Shown here: in pieces, positions 8,321-15,705 of the stretch
How positions within the stretch are numbered: the stretch's first letter is position 1
Layout: every line of letters begins with the position of its first letter
From: Microbulbifer sp. YPW16
GTDB taxonomy: Bacteria > Pseudomonadota > Gammaproteobacteria > Pseudomonadales > Cellvibrionaceae
DNA: 64,000 bases
Direction of reading: 5' to 3'
Assembly (NCBI RefSeq): GCF_021290385.1
Contig: NZ_CP089928.1
Span: forward strand, 2,774,501 to 2,838,500
Made by a program: the position numbers and the translations under genes
Notes under the pieces: model-generated
The model's input: the letters and a program-made list of their open reading frames with translations, nothing else
What the model was told of the DNA's origin: nothing
Databases searched by the model: none

Positions 8321-9196
8321 TTAGTTCGGCGTACCGATGGCCTGCAGCTGCTGCACCAGAGTTGCGAACGCCGGCGTGCCCGGGTGGATCCAGTCGAAGT
8401 GGCCCGCGCCCGGTTCCAGCACTCGGTTTACTTCGGGTCCGCCCAGCCGCTCGAACTGTGCCCTCGGCACGATCGGGTCCAGCTCTCCCTGAAGCAGTGT
8501 GACCGGGGCAGTAATCTTCCGTTCCGCCGGATTGGCTTCGGTGTAGGCATTGCCGTTTACCTCCGGCATGCTGCCCATAAACTGCGGTGTCGCCTGCTGG
8601 CAACTGTTGTCTCCGGCCGCGTACAGCTTGATATCCGTGATCGCGGCCAGGCCCACGGCAGAAACCGGGGGTGCTTTCCCCGGAAACATTTGCTCCCAGT
8701 CCGACGCCGCCAGCAGCGCCAGGTGGCCGCCGGCGGAATGTCCTATCAGGATAACCTGGTCGGGCGAGACCCCAAACGCCCCGAGTGCCGGCAGTGCACG
8801 GATCCCGCGCTGGATATCGTCATAGCTGGTGGGCCAGCCTCCTCCGGTCTCGCCGCTGCGGCGGTATTCGAGGTTCCATACCGGGTAGCCATGGCGCGCC
8901 AGCGCCGTCGCGAGTGGAAAGGTGTGGGTAATATCGTAGGCGCTTAACCAGCAACCGCCGTGGATCAATATGATCAGCGATCCGCTGGATTCTGTGTTTT
9001 TCTGTGGCAGCCACAAGAGGCCGTACTGGCTTGGGTCATCGCCGTAGGCAATTTTGTGTTGGTGTGGCCGGTGGGGCAGGGCGGTGGTGTCGGAGTAGGC
9101 CGGATTTGCCGATACAGGTGCATAGCCATCGATGGTGTTATGAGCATCACCGGGAAAAAGCATGGCCGTAGCCAGTAACAAGCTGAGATGGCCCAT
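8321..9196 (-). CDS. Secreted alpha/beta hydrolase (carboxylesterase-like)
   Basis: 291-residue exported hydrolase with a short signal peptide (MGHLSLLLATAMLFPGDA). The core shows the oxyanion HGG (ILIHGGCW), the nucleophile elbow GHSAGG (Ser154), the acid in GELDPIVP (Asp240) and the base in GAGHFDW (His266): a complete catalytic triad of the esterase/lipase, prolyl-oligopeptidase-like fold. The HGGxW signature resembles arylformamidase/kynurenine formamidase-like esterases, but no tryptophan-catabolic gene is nearby, so a generic carboxylester hydrolase is the safe call. The start at 9196 is fixed by CCAGGAGGC just upstream and by the signal peptide; a longer frame lacks both. Convergent with the DUF6064-like gene, 10 bases apart. 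Confidence 0.85.
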   Translation of the reverse strand: MGHLSLLLATAMLFPGDAHNTIDGYAPVSANPAYSDTTALPHRPHQHKIAYGDDPSQYGLLWLPQKNTESSGSLIILIHGGCWLSAYDITHTFPLATALARHGYPVWNLEYRRSGETGGGWPTSYDDIQRGIRALPALGAFGVSPDQVILIGHSAGGHLALLAASDWEQMFPGKAPPVSAVGLAAITDIKLYAAGDNSCQQATPQFMGSMPEVNGNAYTEANPAERKITAPVTLLQGELDPIVPRAQFERLGGPEVNRVLEPGAGHFDWIHPGTPAFATLVQQLQAIGTPN

Positions 9197-9355
9197 AAAA
9201 GCCTCCTGGTTATTAGTTGGAACTGCTGTGCTACCTCCGCGAACTGTTCCCGGCTGACCTGGCTCCTGCAATTGCTTCAGCCCGGGGCTCCAGTGATAGT
9301 ATCGCTTTAATGGTTTGTAAGGGACTTTCAATCAGGCTTAATCAAGGATTTTAGA

Positions 9356-9640
9356 ATGGGGGTAGGGGATAACTCGGCGAATGACACCGAGGGACGGGCT
9401 GCTGAAAAGCTGGGAGGACAGTCCGGGCGCGAGTTTTTTATTGTGGTTCTGCTCGCAATCATCGGGTCAGAGATGATCTTTGCCAGGTTGGGCTTTGACT
9501 ACAACATGTTCTCCGATCCTTTCAACTTATCCAGTTTGTTGTTTGATCTCGGCATATATGCACTGCTTTGTCTTGTGGTGACGAGACTGTATCGCCTGCT
9601 GTCGATTGCCTGGCGAGCGTTTATAAATTGGTTTTATTGA
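9356..9640 (+). CDS. Small two-helix membrane protein, unknown
   Basis: 94 residues. A polar N-terminus of about 25 residues rich in Gly, Asp and Glu is followed by two hydrophobic segments (about 27-43 and 60-80) and an aromatic basic tail. No family is recognised. AAGGA lies 7 bases before the ATG, which supports translation. Base composition is noticeably more AT-rich than the surrounding genes. It is the first of a series of small membrane proteins reaching 10915. Confidence 0.55.
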   Translation: MGVGDNSANDTEGRAAEKLGGQSGREFFIVVLLAIIGSEMIFARLGFDYNMFSDPFNLSSLLFDLGIYALLCLVVTRLYRLLSIAWRAFINWFY

Positions 9641-9779
9641 GTGCCATGGCAGAGTGCAAGGCGCATGGTGATCCCGGGACCGAGAGCTCCGTTTTTCCGA
9701 GCGCAGGCCGGGTGTGCTGTTACGATACATATTCATGTATTGTTGGAAGTTTTCGGTGTAAATAAAAATAGGGATGATA

Positions 9780-9953
9780 ATGACCAGATATTTGATGGGG
9801 ATGGTTTCCGGGATGTTATTGGCACTGGTTGGTTACCTGGCCCAGGCGGCCAGCCTGCCGCCCCGGGATACTTTCTGGCTGTCCGCAATGTTGCTGTTGA
9901 TGATAGGCCTGATCACCTTTGCCACATTCAGGGTCAAGGCTTTTCGCGATTAA
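9780..9953 (+). CDS. 57-residue small membrane protein
   Basis: Short open frame with two hydrophobic segments (residues 4-24 and 32-50) joined by a Pro-Pro-Arg-Asp turn and ending in a positively charged tail (RVKAFRD), a topology typical of genuine small membrane proteins. A purine-rich TAGGGA lies about 8 bases before the ATG. Several internal ATGs (codons 6, 8 and 12) give alternative starts. No homologue is recognised. It is separated from its neighbours by about 140 and 90 bases. Confidence 0.5.
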   Translation: MTRYLMGMVSGMLLALVGYLAQAASLPPRDTFWLSAMLLLMIGLITFATFRVKAFRD

Positions 9954-10043
9954 CCCGGCGTGCTGTCGGGTGAGGCTGTTTACAGTTTCGAAGTATTTCG
10001 GGTATCGGTAATTGTGTGCCTGGATAACAAGGAGGGACAACTG

Positions 10044-10214
10044 ATGCAAAATGAGCAATCCGCCAGGGAGGCATTCAAACAATGGTGGCAGAGTGCCTCC
10101 AGCATCGAGCAGCGCGCCCTGATCACCCTGGGGGTGATTCTCAGCGGGGTCCTGGTTTTTTGTGCTGGGGTGCAGGCAGGCAAGATCGCTGCGATGCTGT
10201 TATCGGCAAATTAG
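10044..10214 (+). CDS. 56-residue single-pass membrane protein
   Basis: A hydrophilic N-terminus of about 27 residues (FKQWWQSASSIEQRA) precedes one membrane helix (LITLGVILSGVLVFCAGVQAG). The start is well fixed: AAGGAGGG lies 7 bases before the ATG at 10044, the strongest ribosome binding site in this small-gene stretch. No named family is recognised. The N-terminal amphipathic stretch could interact with a partner, but this is inference. Confidence 0.6.
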   Translation: MQNEQSAREAFKQWWQSASSIEQRALITLGVILSGVLVFCAGVQAGKIAAMLLSAN

Positions 10215-10271
10215 CAGAGAACCCGGTTAGCGGATTCAATATTTTCTGTCGTTGTCGGGGGGTGCTCTCTT

Positions 10272-10302
10272 CCCGGGGATCCCGGCTCCGGGATGTCCCG
10301 GG
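10272..10302. repeat. Strong GC hairpin after small membrane gene
   Basis: CCCGGGGATCCCGG and CCGGGATGTCCCGGG pair with one two-base bulge and a CT loop. It lies about 58 bases after the stop at 10214. There is no T-tract, so it is a candidate Rho-dependent or RNA-stabilising end rather than a standard terminator. Confidence 0.5.
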
Positions 10303-10348
10303 TAGATTACACGCCAACCGTCGTTAGCTATCAGTCCACGGCGGCGGC

Positions 10349-10517
10349 ATGACCGCAGGATGCCCGTTCATCTATCACCGCGCGGACTTCCCCGATGCGG
10401 ACTATGATGGCGTGGTAGTGTCGGGAAGGGTGGTCGGTGTCGGTTTATATCGGCGCCGATGGCGGTGAAGAGGGCGTCAAGCTGGAAGGCGGGCCCTGGC
10501 AGCCGGGGCGCTCTTAA
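10349..10517 (+). pseudogene. Frameshifted remnant of a small conserved-type protein
   Basis: A frame starting at ATG 10349 reads MTAGCPFIYHRADFPDADYD, then GVVVSGRVVG, and ends early at 10468. An overlapping frame continues convincingly from about 10440 as SVYIGADGGEEGVKL and LEGGPWQPGRS, ending at 10517. Joined with a one-base shift near 10437-10445, they give about 56 residues with the DDYDV-like and G-R-V-x-G-x-I-Y-like pattern of small uncharacterised proteins common as solitary or mobile-DNA-associated genes in proteobacteria (family resemblance from memory). There is no good ribosome binding site. It could be decay or a sequencing error. Confidence 0.4.
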
Positions 10518-10588
10518 AAAAATCCTGGCACCTGGATTGACGCTGGCGCCTTTTCCCGGGAGCGGCGCAGGTACTGTGGAGGAATAAA

Positions 10589-10915
10589 ATGGAATTCCTG
10601 ATTTTATTGATCGTGCTGGTCGCCCTGCTGGTGCTGCCGCTCAAGATGGCGGCGGCCATGTTGGGGGCCCGCAATACCGGCGCCTTCTATTGCCTGTTTG
10701 CGTTACTGCTGGCGGTAATCATCCAGCGTTTTGTCGGCGGCATGATTCCCGGGGTGACTGCGGAATGGGGCATGCTGATCACCATTCCGCTCGCGGCCAT
10801 TGCCTACATGCTGGTGCTGGGTACCGGATTCCTCAAGGCGATCCTGATTGCCATCGTGCAGGGGCTGATCATGGTCGGTGCAGTCATCCTGTTTGGCGGG
10901 CTCCTTGCGGCATAA
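10589..10915 (+). CDS. 108-residue hydrophobic membrane protein, unknown
   Basis: Almost wholly hydrophobic protein with three predicted helices (about 3-20, 30-50 and 62-105, the last long enough to be two). It has few charges, only an Arg in the first loop and a Lys near residue 85. GGAGG lies 7 bases before the ATG. No family is recognised. It is the last of the small membrane proteins and converges with the large regulator gene, 11 bases away. Confidence 0.6.
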   Translation: MEFLILLIVLVALLVLPLKMAAAMLGARNTGAFYCLFALLLAVIIQRFVGGMIPGVTAEWGMLITIPLAAIAYMLVLGTGFLKAILIAIVQGLIMVGAVILFGGLLAA

Positions 10916-10926
10916 GCCCGCTTTCG

Positions 10927-13005
10927 TCAGTCGCTGACCGGGGCCAGTGACAGTTTTACCAGGTCGCTCTCTGCCAGCATCGACCTGACCCCGATCATGC
11001 GGTCCGCCCGTGGATGCAGGTCAAAGTGCAGCCGGAAGCGGTTGTGGGCCAGCAGCCGCTCCATCCGCCTGCCATCGTCCAGTCTGATACGCACTACGAA
11101 GGCATCGTTGCCGCGATGCTCGGTGTAATACAGCCAGTCTCCCCGGACCTGCCAGCGATTGGGCTGGGCTGAGGCCACTTTGCCCAGTTCCCGCCTCGCA
11201 GCGGCCTGGTCCACGCTCACGAGCAGCCATGCCCGATTTTGTTCGTCGATGGCAACCGCGCGGCCATCTGCGAGGATGCGCAGGGCGGCGTATCCGTGCA
11301 GTAACGGGGCGTGCCGGCCGGTTCCGGGCTGGAAGCGATAGATTACTGACGCACCTTTTTCGCGCCTGGCGTAGAAGAGGGCACTGCTGTCCGCTGACCA
11401 GGTGGGGGCGCTGGCGAGATCCAGGTCGCTGGTAAGGTAGTGCAGCTCCCCGCCTTCACCGGAAACCGTGAACAGGCGGCGCCCGGCGATACCCGCCACC
11501 ATGGTGCCATCGGGACTGGCCTGCAGGGCCTGTATCCGAGTCTCCACCGGCAGTGATACCAGTGTTTTCCGCCGTTGTTGCGGGTCCTGGCGCTGAATGT
11601 AGAGCCGGTCGCGAGCCAGTGACGCGTAGAAGAGACGTTCGCCGCCGCGGGAGTAATGAGGGAAATCCTCCGCGCCGGGCAGGTCAAAGCGATCTGCAGC
11701 CATTAATGATTTGGCGGCGAAGGGATCCGGCTGCTCCTCCAGGTCGAGGAAGTTGCCGTTATGGCGGCGCATCAGGAAGCAGTCATTGCCACACTGGAAA
11801 AACAGGTCGTTGATAAAGCGGTCCGGTGTGGGCCGGGGCACAAAGCGGTCTTCATCCAACCGGTATTCCATTAGTTCGCCATTGAATCCCGACAGCCCGA
11901 TGCGCAGTCCATCCGGGTGCCATGCCAGCCGGTCAACAGGAGTGGTGAGCAGGCGGGTATGCAGGAGTGTGCCTGTGGCCAGGTCCAGCACCAGCAGCTC
12001 CCGCTTGTTGTCCTCAAGCCCCCGCAGCAGGGCAAGCCGGCGGCCGTCATGGGATTCCCGCGCAAAGTAATCGCCCACACCGTTGACGCTCGGTGCCGTT
12101 AGCTGGTGCAGGGATTGCCGGGTGAGTTCCAGCCGCCAGATTCCCTGGGGCTGGCCGGCATCTTTCAGGTAGATGGCCTCGCCGGAGCGGGACCAGCCCT
12201 GCAGGTAGCGGCGCTGGCCATCTCCCTGTGGCAGCGGGCGCGGGTCGACAATACCGGTTTCCGGATCGTAGCCCGCCAGGTAGTGCTGTAGCTGTTCTCC
12301 CTGGCTGCGGGTATAGACCAGCCGGGTGCCGTCGGGGGACCAGTGGGCATTGGCGTAGTTGGCGCTGTCCCAGGTAAGCCGCTGCACGCGGCCGGAGGGC
12401 AGCTCCTTGGCGTAAAGCTGCAGGGTGTCGTCTTTACTGGCGCGGTGGGAAAACACCAGTCGCTCGGCAGCCGGGCTGTAGTCGGGACTTACCTCGGAGC
12501 CCGGGAGACCGGTCAGTTGCTCGATCACCGCTTCCGGTTCGCCGGCCCCATGACCATCAATGGCCGTCATCGCGATGGCGGCTACCAGGACCGCTGTGAT
12601 ACCGCTAGCGGCGATCGCGATGGCCATTCTGGACGTGCGCCTGCCTGTCGTGACTGGCCCCGTCCTGGCAATCAGTGCATAGCCTTTCAGGGGCAGGGTG
12701 CGGAGATAGCGGGGGTCCCGGGCATTGTCTCCCAGGGCCTCGCGCAGTTTCTTCACCATGGCCCGCACGGCATCGTCGCTCACCACCCGGTCCGGCCAGA
12801 TCTGCCGGTTGATGGTATCGCGGCTCACCGTTTCACCGGCATGCTTTACCAGCAGTGCCAGGAAGGTACTGACCTGCGGCTCCAGCCGGTAGGTTTCTCC
12901 CCCGCGCGAGAGCTTGCCGTTGCGTGGGTCGAAATGGAACTCGCCAACCCGCCAGCTATCTGCGACGGGCTCGCCGGATTGTTTTTCTTTTTTCAAATCA
13001 GCCAC
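10927..13005 (-). CDS. Membrane-bound winged-helix regulator with beta-propeller sensor (CadC/ToxR type)
   Basis: 692-residue one-component regulator. Residues 20-112 form an OmpR/PhoB-type winged helix lacking a receiver domain (FHFDPRNGKLSR, then LEPQVSTFLALLVKHAGETV, and VRAMVKKLREALGD). Residues 127-150 form one membrane helix. The rest is a periplasmic region made of repeated WD40-like/PD40 blades (FSHRASKDDTLQLY, SPDGTRLVYTRS, SPDGTMVAGIAG, SADSSALFYAR), as in TolB-like propellers. The domain order places DNA binding in the cytoplasm and ligand sensing outside. It starts with GTG preceded by AAGGTG. Divergent, 156 bases away, is a secreted serine hydrolase, the likely target; the interval carries a symmetric four-part repeat that overlaps this gene's own leader, suggesting autoregulation (inference). 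Confidence 0.85.
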   Translation of the reverse strand: MADLKKEKQSGEPVADSWRVGEFHFDPRNGKLSRGGETYRLEPQVSTFLALLVKHAGETVSRDTINRQIWPDRVVSDDAVRAMVKKLREALGDNARDPRYLRTLPLKGYALIARTGPVTTGRRTSRMAIAIAASGITAVLVAAIAMTAIDGHGAGEPEAVIEQLTGLPGSEVSPDYSPAAERLVFSHRASKDDTLQLYAKELPSGRVQRLTWDSANYANAHWSPDGTRLVYTRSQGEQLQHYLAGYDPETGIVDPRPLPQGDGQRRYLQGWSRSGEAIYLKDAGQPQGIWRLELTRQSLHQLTAPSVNGVGDYFARESHDGRRLALLRGLEDNKRELLVLDLATGTLLHTRLLTTPVDRLAWHPDGLRIGLSGFNGELMEYRLDEDRFVPRPTPDRFINDLFFQCGNDCFLMRRHNGNFLDLEEQPDPFAAKSLMAADRFDLPGAEDFPHYSRGGERLFYASLARDRLYIQRQDPQQRRKTLVSLPVETRIQALQASPDGTMVAGIAGRRLFTVSGEGGELHYLTSDLDLASAPTWSADSSALFYARREKGASVIYRFQPGTGRHAPLLHGYAALRILADGRAVAIDEQNRAWLLVSVDQAAARRELGKVASAQPNRWQVRGDWLYYTEHRGNDAFVVRIRLDDGRRMERLLAHNRFRLHFDLHPRADRMIGVRSMLAESDLVKLSLAPVSD

Positions 13006-13013
13006 TTACACCT

Positions 13014-13063
13014 TGTGACCGGCTGTGACCAGTGTCCCGCGCCGGCCTTCACAGGTGTTCACA
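13014..13063. promoter_or_regulatory. Symmetric four-half-site operator between regulator and serine hydrolase
   Basis: TGTGACC occurs at 13014 and 13024, exactly 10 bases apart, and TTCACA occurs at 13048 and 13058, again exactly 10 bases apart. The arrangement is two direct TGTGA half-sites facing two direct TCACA half-sites, with 20 bases between the inner pair. All four lie on one helix face within each pair. It overlaps the ribosome binding site of the winged-helix regulator and lies upstream of the serine hydrolase promoter candidate. CRP half-sites have the same TGTGA core, but CRP needs a 6-base spacing that is absent. Confidence 0.55.
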
Positions 13064-13072
13064 TTCCTTCCT

Positions 13073-13101
13073 TTGCGGACCGCAGTGGGCACGCCGATAT
13101 T
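13073..13101 (+). promoter_or_regulatory. Putative promoter of the serine hydrolase gene
   Basis: TTGCGG (13073-13078) and GATATT (13096-13101) are spaced 17 bases apart, a reasonable sigma-70-type match placed just downstream of the repeated operator. Transcription would begin near 13108. A leader hairpin CATGCCC/GGGCATG (13121-13138) then precedes the ribosome binding site before ATG 13162. Confidence 0.4.
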
Positions 13102-13161
13102 CCCCTCATTAAATCACAGCCATGCCCCTGCGGGCATGCCGACAAACCAGGGGGATCCCAC

Positions 13162-15033
13162 ATGAAAACACTGTTGTACTGCACCGTGGTATTGCTGATA
13201 TACGCGACCGGCACTGTCGCCCAACCGGAAGCAGGTCCGCCGCGAAACCTCCACGAACTGGAGCAGGCGATTGAGGCTATCGGGGCCAGGGCCCGAACGC
13301 CGGGCCTTGCCGTCGCCCTGGTAGGTCACGGTGGGTTGCTGTGGCAGCACACCGCCGGCATGGCAGACCTGGCGGCAGGACGGCAGGTAACCGCCGACAC
13401 ACAGTTTCGGCTGGGGTCCATCTCCAAGATGTTTGTCAGCCTGGCGGTGATGAAACTGGTAGAGGAGGGCCGTGTCAGTCTCTCGGATCCCCTCGCCCGG
13501 CTGGCGCCGGAGATCGAGTTCCACAACCCCTGGGAAGGGAAGCACCCGGTACGACTGGTGCACCTGCTCAACCACAGCAGTGGCTGGGACGCGCCGCATT
13601 TCCCGGAACTGGTGTCCGCCGGGGGTGAGCCCATCAGTATCCGCGCAGCCCTGGCACTGCACCCGCATTCACGCACGTCACGCTGGGTGCCGGGATCCCG
13701 CTCGGCCTATAACAATACGGGCCCGTTAGTGGCCGCCTACATCGTGGAGAAGTTAGCGGGCATACCTTACGAGGAGTTCGTGCGGCGCCAGTTCTTTGTG
13801 CCGCTGGCTATGAACGACAGCGGTTACTTCTATTCGGACAACTATCGCTCACACGCTGCCACCCCCTACCGCAGGGGGCGGCCGCAAGGTTACTGGCACC
13901 TAAACAACCGCGCTGCCGGTGGGCTCAACAGTAGCCTTACGGACATGGTGAAATTCGTGCGTTTCCTGCTGCAGCGGGGTCGCGCCGGCGAAGACAGGTT
14001 GTTGTCCCCGGCATCACTGGTACAAATGGAAAGTCCCCGCGCAACGCTTGCCGCGGATGCCGGGCTGGAACTCGCCTGGGGGCTGGGCAACACTGTATTC
14101 CGGCACGATGACACGGTGTTTTTCGGCCATGAGGGAAGCCTGCCCGGTGCCCGTAGCCTGCTTGCCTACCAGCCGGAGCTGCAGAAGGGCTATGTGATCC
14201 TGGCCAACGGTGAAGGCCCGGCGGTGGCGGAAATTCACCGGCTGCTGTCGGCCTATATCGCCCGCACCAGCCAGCCGGCTGAAGTCCAGCCGGCACGTGC
14301 GCTGGCACAGGCAGACCTGGCCATGTCGGGCCTGTACCGCTCGATCAGCCCGGTCTCCGGTCGCTTTGGTTTTGTTGCCAGCCTGTTGCCCTGGAAGCTG
14401 CAGGTTCACGACGGTGTTATCACCGTCGGGCCGGTGCTGGGTGGCCCGGTGCGAGAACTGGTGGCGGGTTCCGGAAATACCTACCTGCAGCCGGACAGCG
14501 GGCGGGTGGCCCTGGTACGGGCTGAAGATCCCGTGGCGGGAGACGTGCTGCACTACGGGCCGCAGACACTGGTGAAGACCGGTGTGCTCGTCGCCTATGC
14601 GCCATTGCTGCTGTTGGTTCTCTGGCTCGTCTGTACCCTGGCCGGCCTGCTGATGGCACTGGTATGGCTGCCGCGGTTGCTACTGGGCCGCGGCTCCCGC
14701 GGCGCGAAGGTGGCGTTGCGGGCCTGGCCGATGCTTACCGTACTGGCGCTGGGAATGGCAATAGCGGGCGTGTTGCTGGCATTCGGTGGGCCGAGCCCCT
14801 ACGCCGAGGCCGGTCGTGTCTCTGTGCCAACGCTGCTGGTATTCAGCGGTACCGTCCTGTTTCCGCTAATGGCACTGTGGAGCCTGCGGGTCTGGTTCCG
14901 CCACCGGGATGCGGGTATTGGTCAGGTGGGGCGTTTCACTTTCTGGCATGCCACTGCCATGGTGATGCTGAACCTGGCACTGGCTGCCTATATGTTCGGC
15001 TGGGGCCTGATGGGAATCCGGTTGTGGGCCTAG
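13162..15033 (+). CDS. Membrane-anchored beta-lactamase-family serine hydrolase
   Basis: 623 residues. A signal peptide (about 1-20) precedes a class C beta-lactamase/penicillin-binding-protein-like domain with its full catalytic set: SISK (Ser86, Lys89), YNN (Tyr183, Asn185) and HEG (His323). A linker domain (about 370-465) leads to four C-terminal membrane helices (about 472-500, 522-545, 553-580 and 595-620). The family includes D-aminopeptidases, D,D-carboxypeptidases and esterases, so the substrate (peptide, muropeptide or ester) cannot be fixed. The ATG at 13162 is preceded by AGGGGGAT and starts the signal peptide; the frame is open further upstream but without any signal. It diverges from the propeller-bearing regulator, which is its likely controller. 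Confidence 0.88.
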   Translation: MKTLLYCTVVLLIYATGTVAQPEAGPPRNLHELEQAIEAIGARARTPGLAVALVGHGGLLWQHTAGMADLAAGRQVTADTQFRLGSISKMFVSLAVMKLVEEGRVSLSDPLARLAPEIEFHNPWEGKHPVRLVHLLNHSSGWDAPHFPELVSAGGEPISIRAALALHPHSRTSRWVPGSRSAYNNTGPLVAAYIVEKLAGIPYEEFVRRQFFVPLAMNDSGYFYSDNYRSHAATPYRRGRPQGYWHLNNRAAGGLNSSLTDMVKFVRFLLQRGRAGEDRLLSPASLVQMESPRATLAADAGLELAWGLGNTVFRHDDTVFFGHEGSLPGARSLLAYQPELQKGYVILANGEGPAVAEIHRLLSAYIARTSQPAEVQPARALAQADLAMSGLYRSISPVSGRFGFVASLLPWKLQVHDGVITVGPVLGGPVRELVAGSGNTYLQPDSGRVALVRAEDPVAGDVLHYGPQTLVKTGVLVAYAPLLLLVLWLVCTLAGLLMALVWLPRLLLGRGSRGAKVALRAWPMLTVLALGMAIAGVLLAFGGPSPYAEAGRVSVPTLLVFSGTVLFPLMALWSLRVWFRHRDAGIGQVGRFTFWHATAMVMLNLALAAYMFGWGLMGIRLWA

Positions 15034-15065
15034 TGCCTGCAGCCAGCCGGGGCAGTGGCAGCAGC

Positions 15066-15629
15066 TCAGGGCTGCTGTCCCCGGATGATGGTCAGCACGA
15101 TCTCGCCCACATTGAAGCCCCACTTGCTCAGGCTGGACTCGTTGATCAGCACCCTGTCGGACACCAGGTACATACGATCGTCGACATCCACCTCGATGGT
15201 GTCTCCCTTCCAGGGCACCTGCAGGGTATAGCGGATAAACATGGCGTTGCCGCTGACGCGGACCTTGGCCGGGCCGATCACGTCGCCGGCAGTGCCGGAG
15301 AAGGTACGCACGCCGGCACTGTCGGCTCCGGTGGGTACAAGGCGCCAGTCGCGGAACTGCACCTCGCCGTCGTCGAACACGAATCGTTCCTCCAGCAGGC
15401 CCTCGCCATTGTTCCAGCTGCCCTTAAGCTGCGCATTGAACGTGCGCGTCACGCGGCCGGAGCGATCCTTGAGGATGCCGTGCGCAGTCAGCGGGCCGCG
15501 GAAAAATTCTTCCGGCACAAACTGTGGTTGCCGGTCGCGATACGCGGAAACATCGGTACTGGAGCAGGCGGTCAGCAGCAGGCTGGCCGCGACAAGCAGG
15601 ACTACACGGCGTATTGCAGTTCCGGGCAT
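15066..15629 (-). CDS. DUF3833 family lipoprotein
   Basis: 187-residue predicted lipoprotein with lipobox LTAC (Cys22), then a compact beta-rich domain (FFRGPLTAHGILKDRSGRV, LEERFVFDDGEVQFRDW, YTLQVPWKGDTIEVDVDDRM) matching DUF3833, a lipocalin-like family of unknown function seen next to lipid or flavin-related genes in other bacteria. GAGAGG about 9 bases upstream supports ATG 15629. Ser follows the lipidated Cys, favouring outer-membrane sorting. A GC-rich imperfect hairpin (15047-15084) overlaps its 3' end and the gap to the convergent serine hydrolase. It lies 76 bases downstream of the sulfotransferase gene on the same strand. Confidence 0.8.
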   Translation of the reverse strand: MPGTAIRRVVLLVAASLLLTACSSTDVSAYRDRQPQFVPEEFFRGPLTAHGILKDRSGRVTRTFNAQLKGSWNNGEGLLEERFVFDDGEVQFRDWRLVPTGADSAGVRTFSGTAGDVIGPAKVRVSGNAMFIRYTLQVPWKGDTIEVDVDDRMYLVSDRVLINESSLSKWGFNVGEIVLTIIRGQQP

Positions 15630-15705
15630 CGGGATATTCCTCTCGGAGGTTCGCAAAAGGACTCTACGCCGGCCAGCAATATCCGGATCAGGCAGTGGCG
15701 CGAAC

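Larger units (their letters stand above)
10215..10588. other. 374-bp gap with GC hairpin and a broken gene remnant
   Basis: No intact gene is visible. The stretch holds a strong GC-rich imperfect hairpin (10272-10302) and, from 10349, a short coding-like sequence that shifts frame and stops. The segment before 10589 supplies GGAGG for the next small membrane protein. Confidence 0.55.

Noticed and set aside
9650-9769. 39-codon cysteine-containing frame after the first small membrane protein
   Set aside because: It has several cysteines that tempted a peptide call, but no ribosome binding site and no typical leader/core organisation.
13014-13063. CRP (cAMP receptor) binding site
   Set aside because: The TGTGA and TCACA half-sites match CRP cores, but the facing half-sites are 20 bases apart instead of 6, and the duplicated 10-base phasing is not a CRP feature.
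12343-13161. Upstream extension of the serine hydrolase frame across the regulator gene
   Set aside because: It runs antisense to the well-supported winged-helix regulator; the signal peptide and ribosome binding site fix the real start at 13162.
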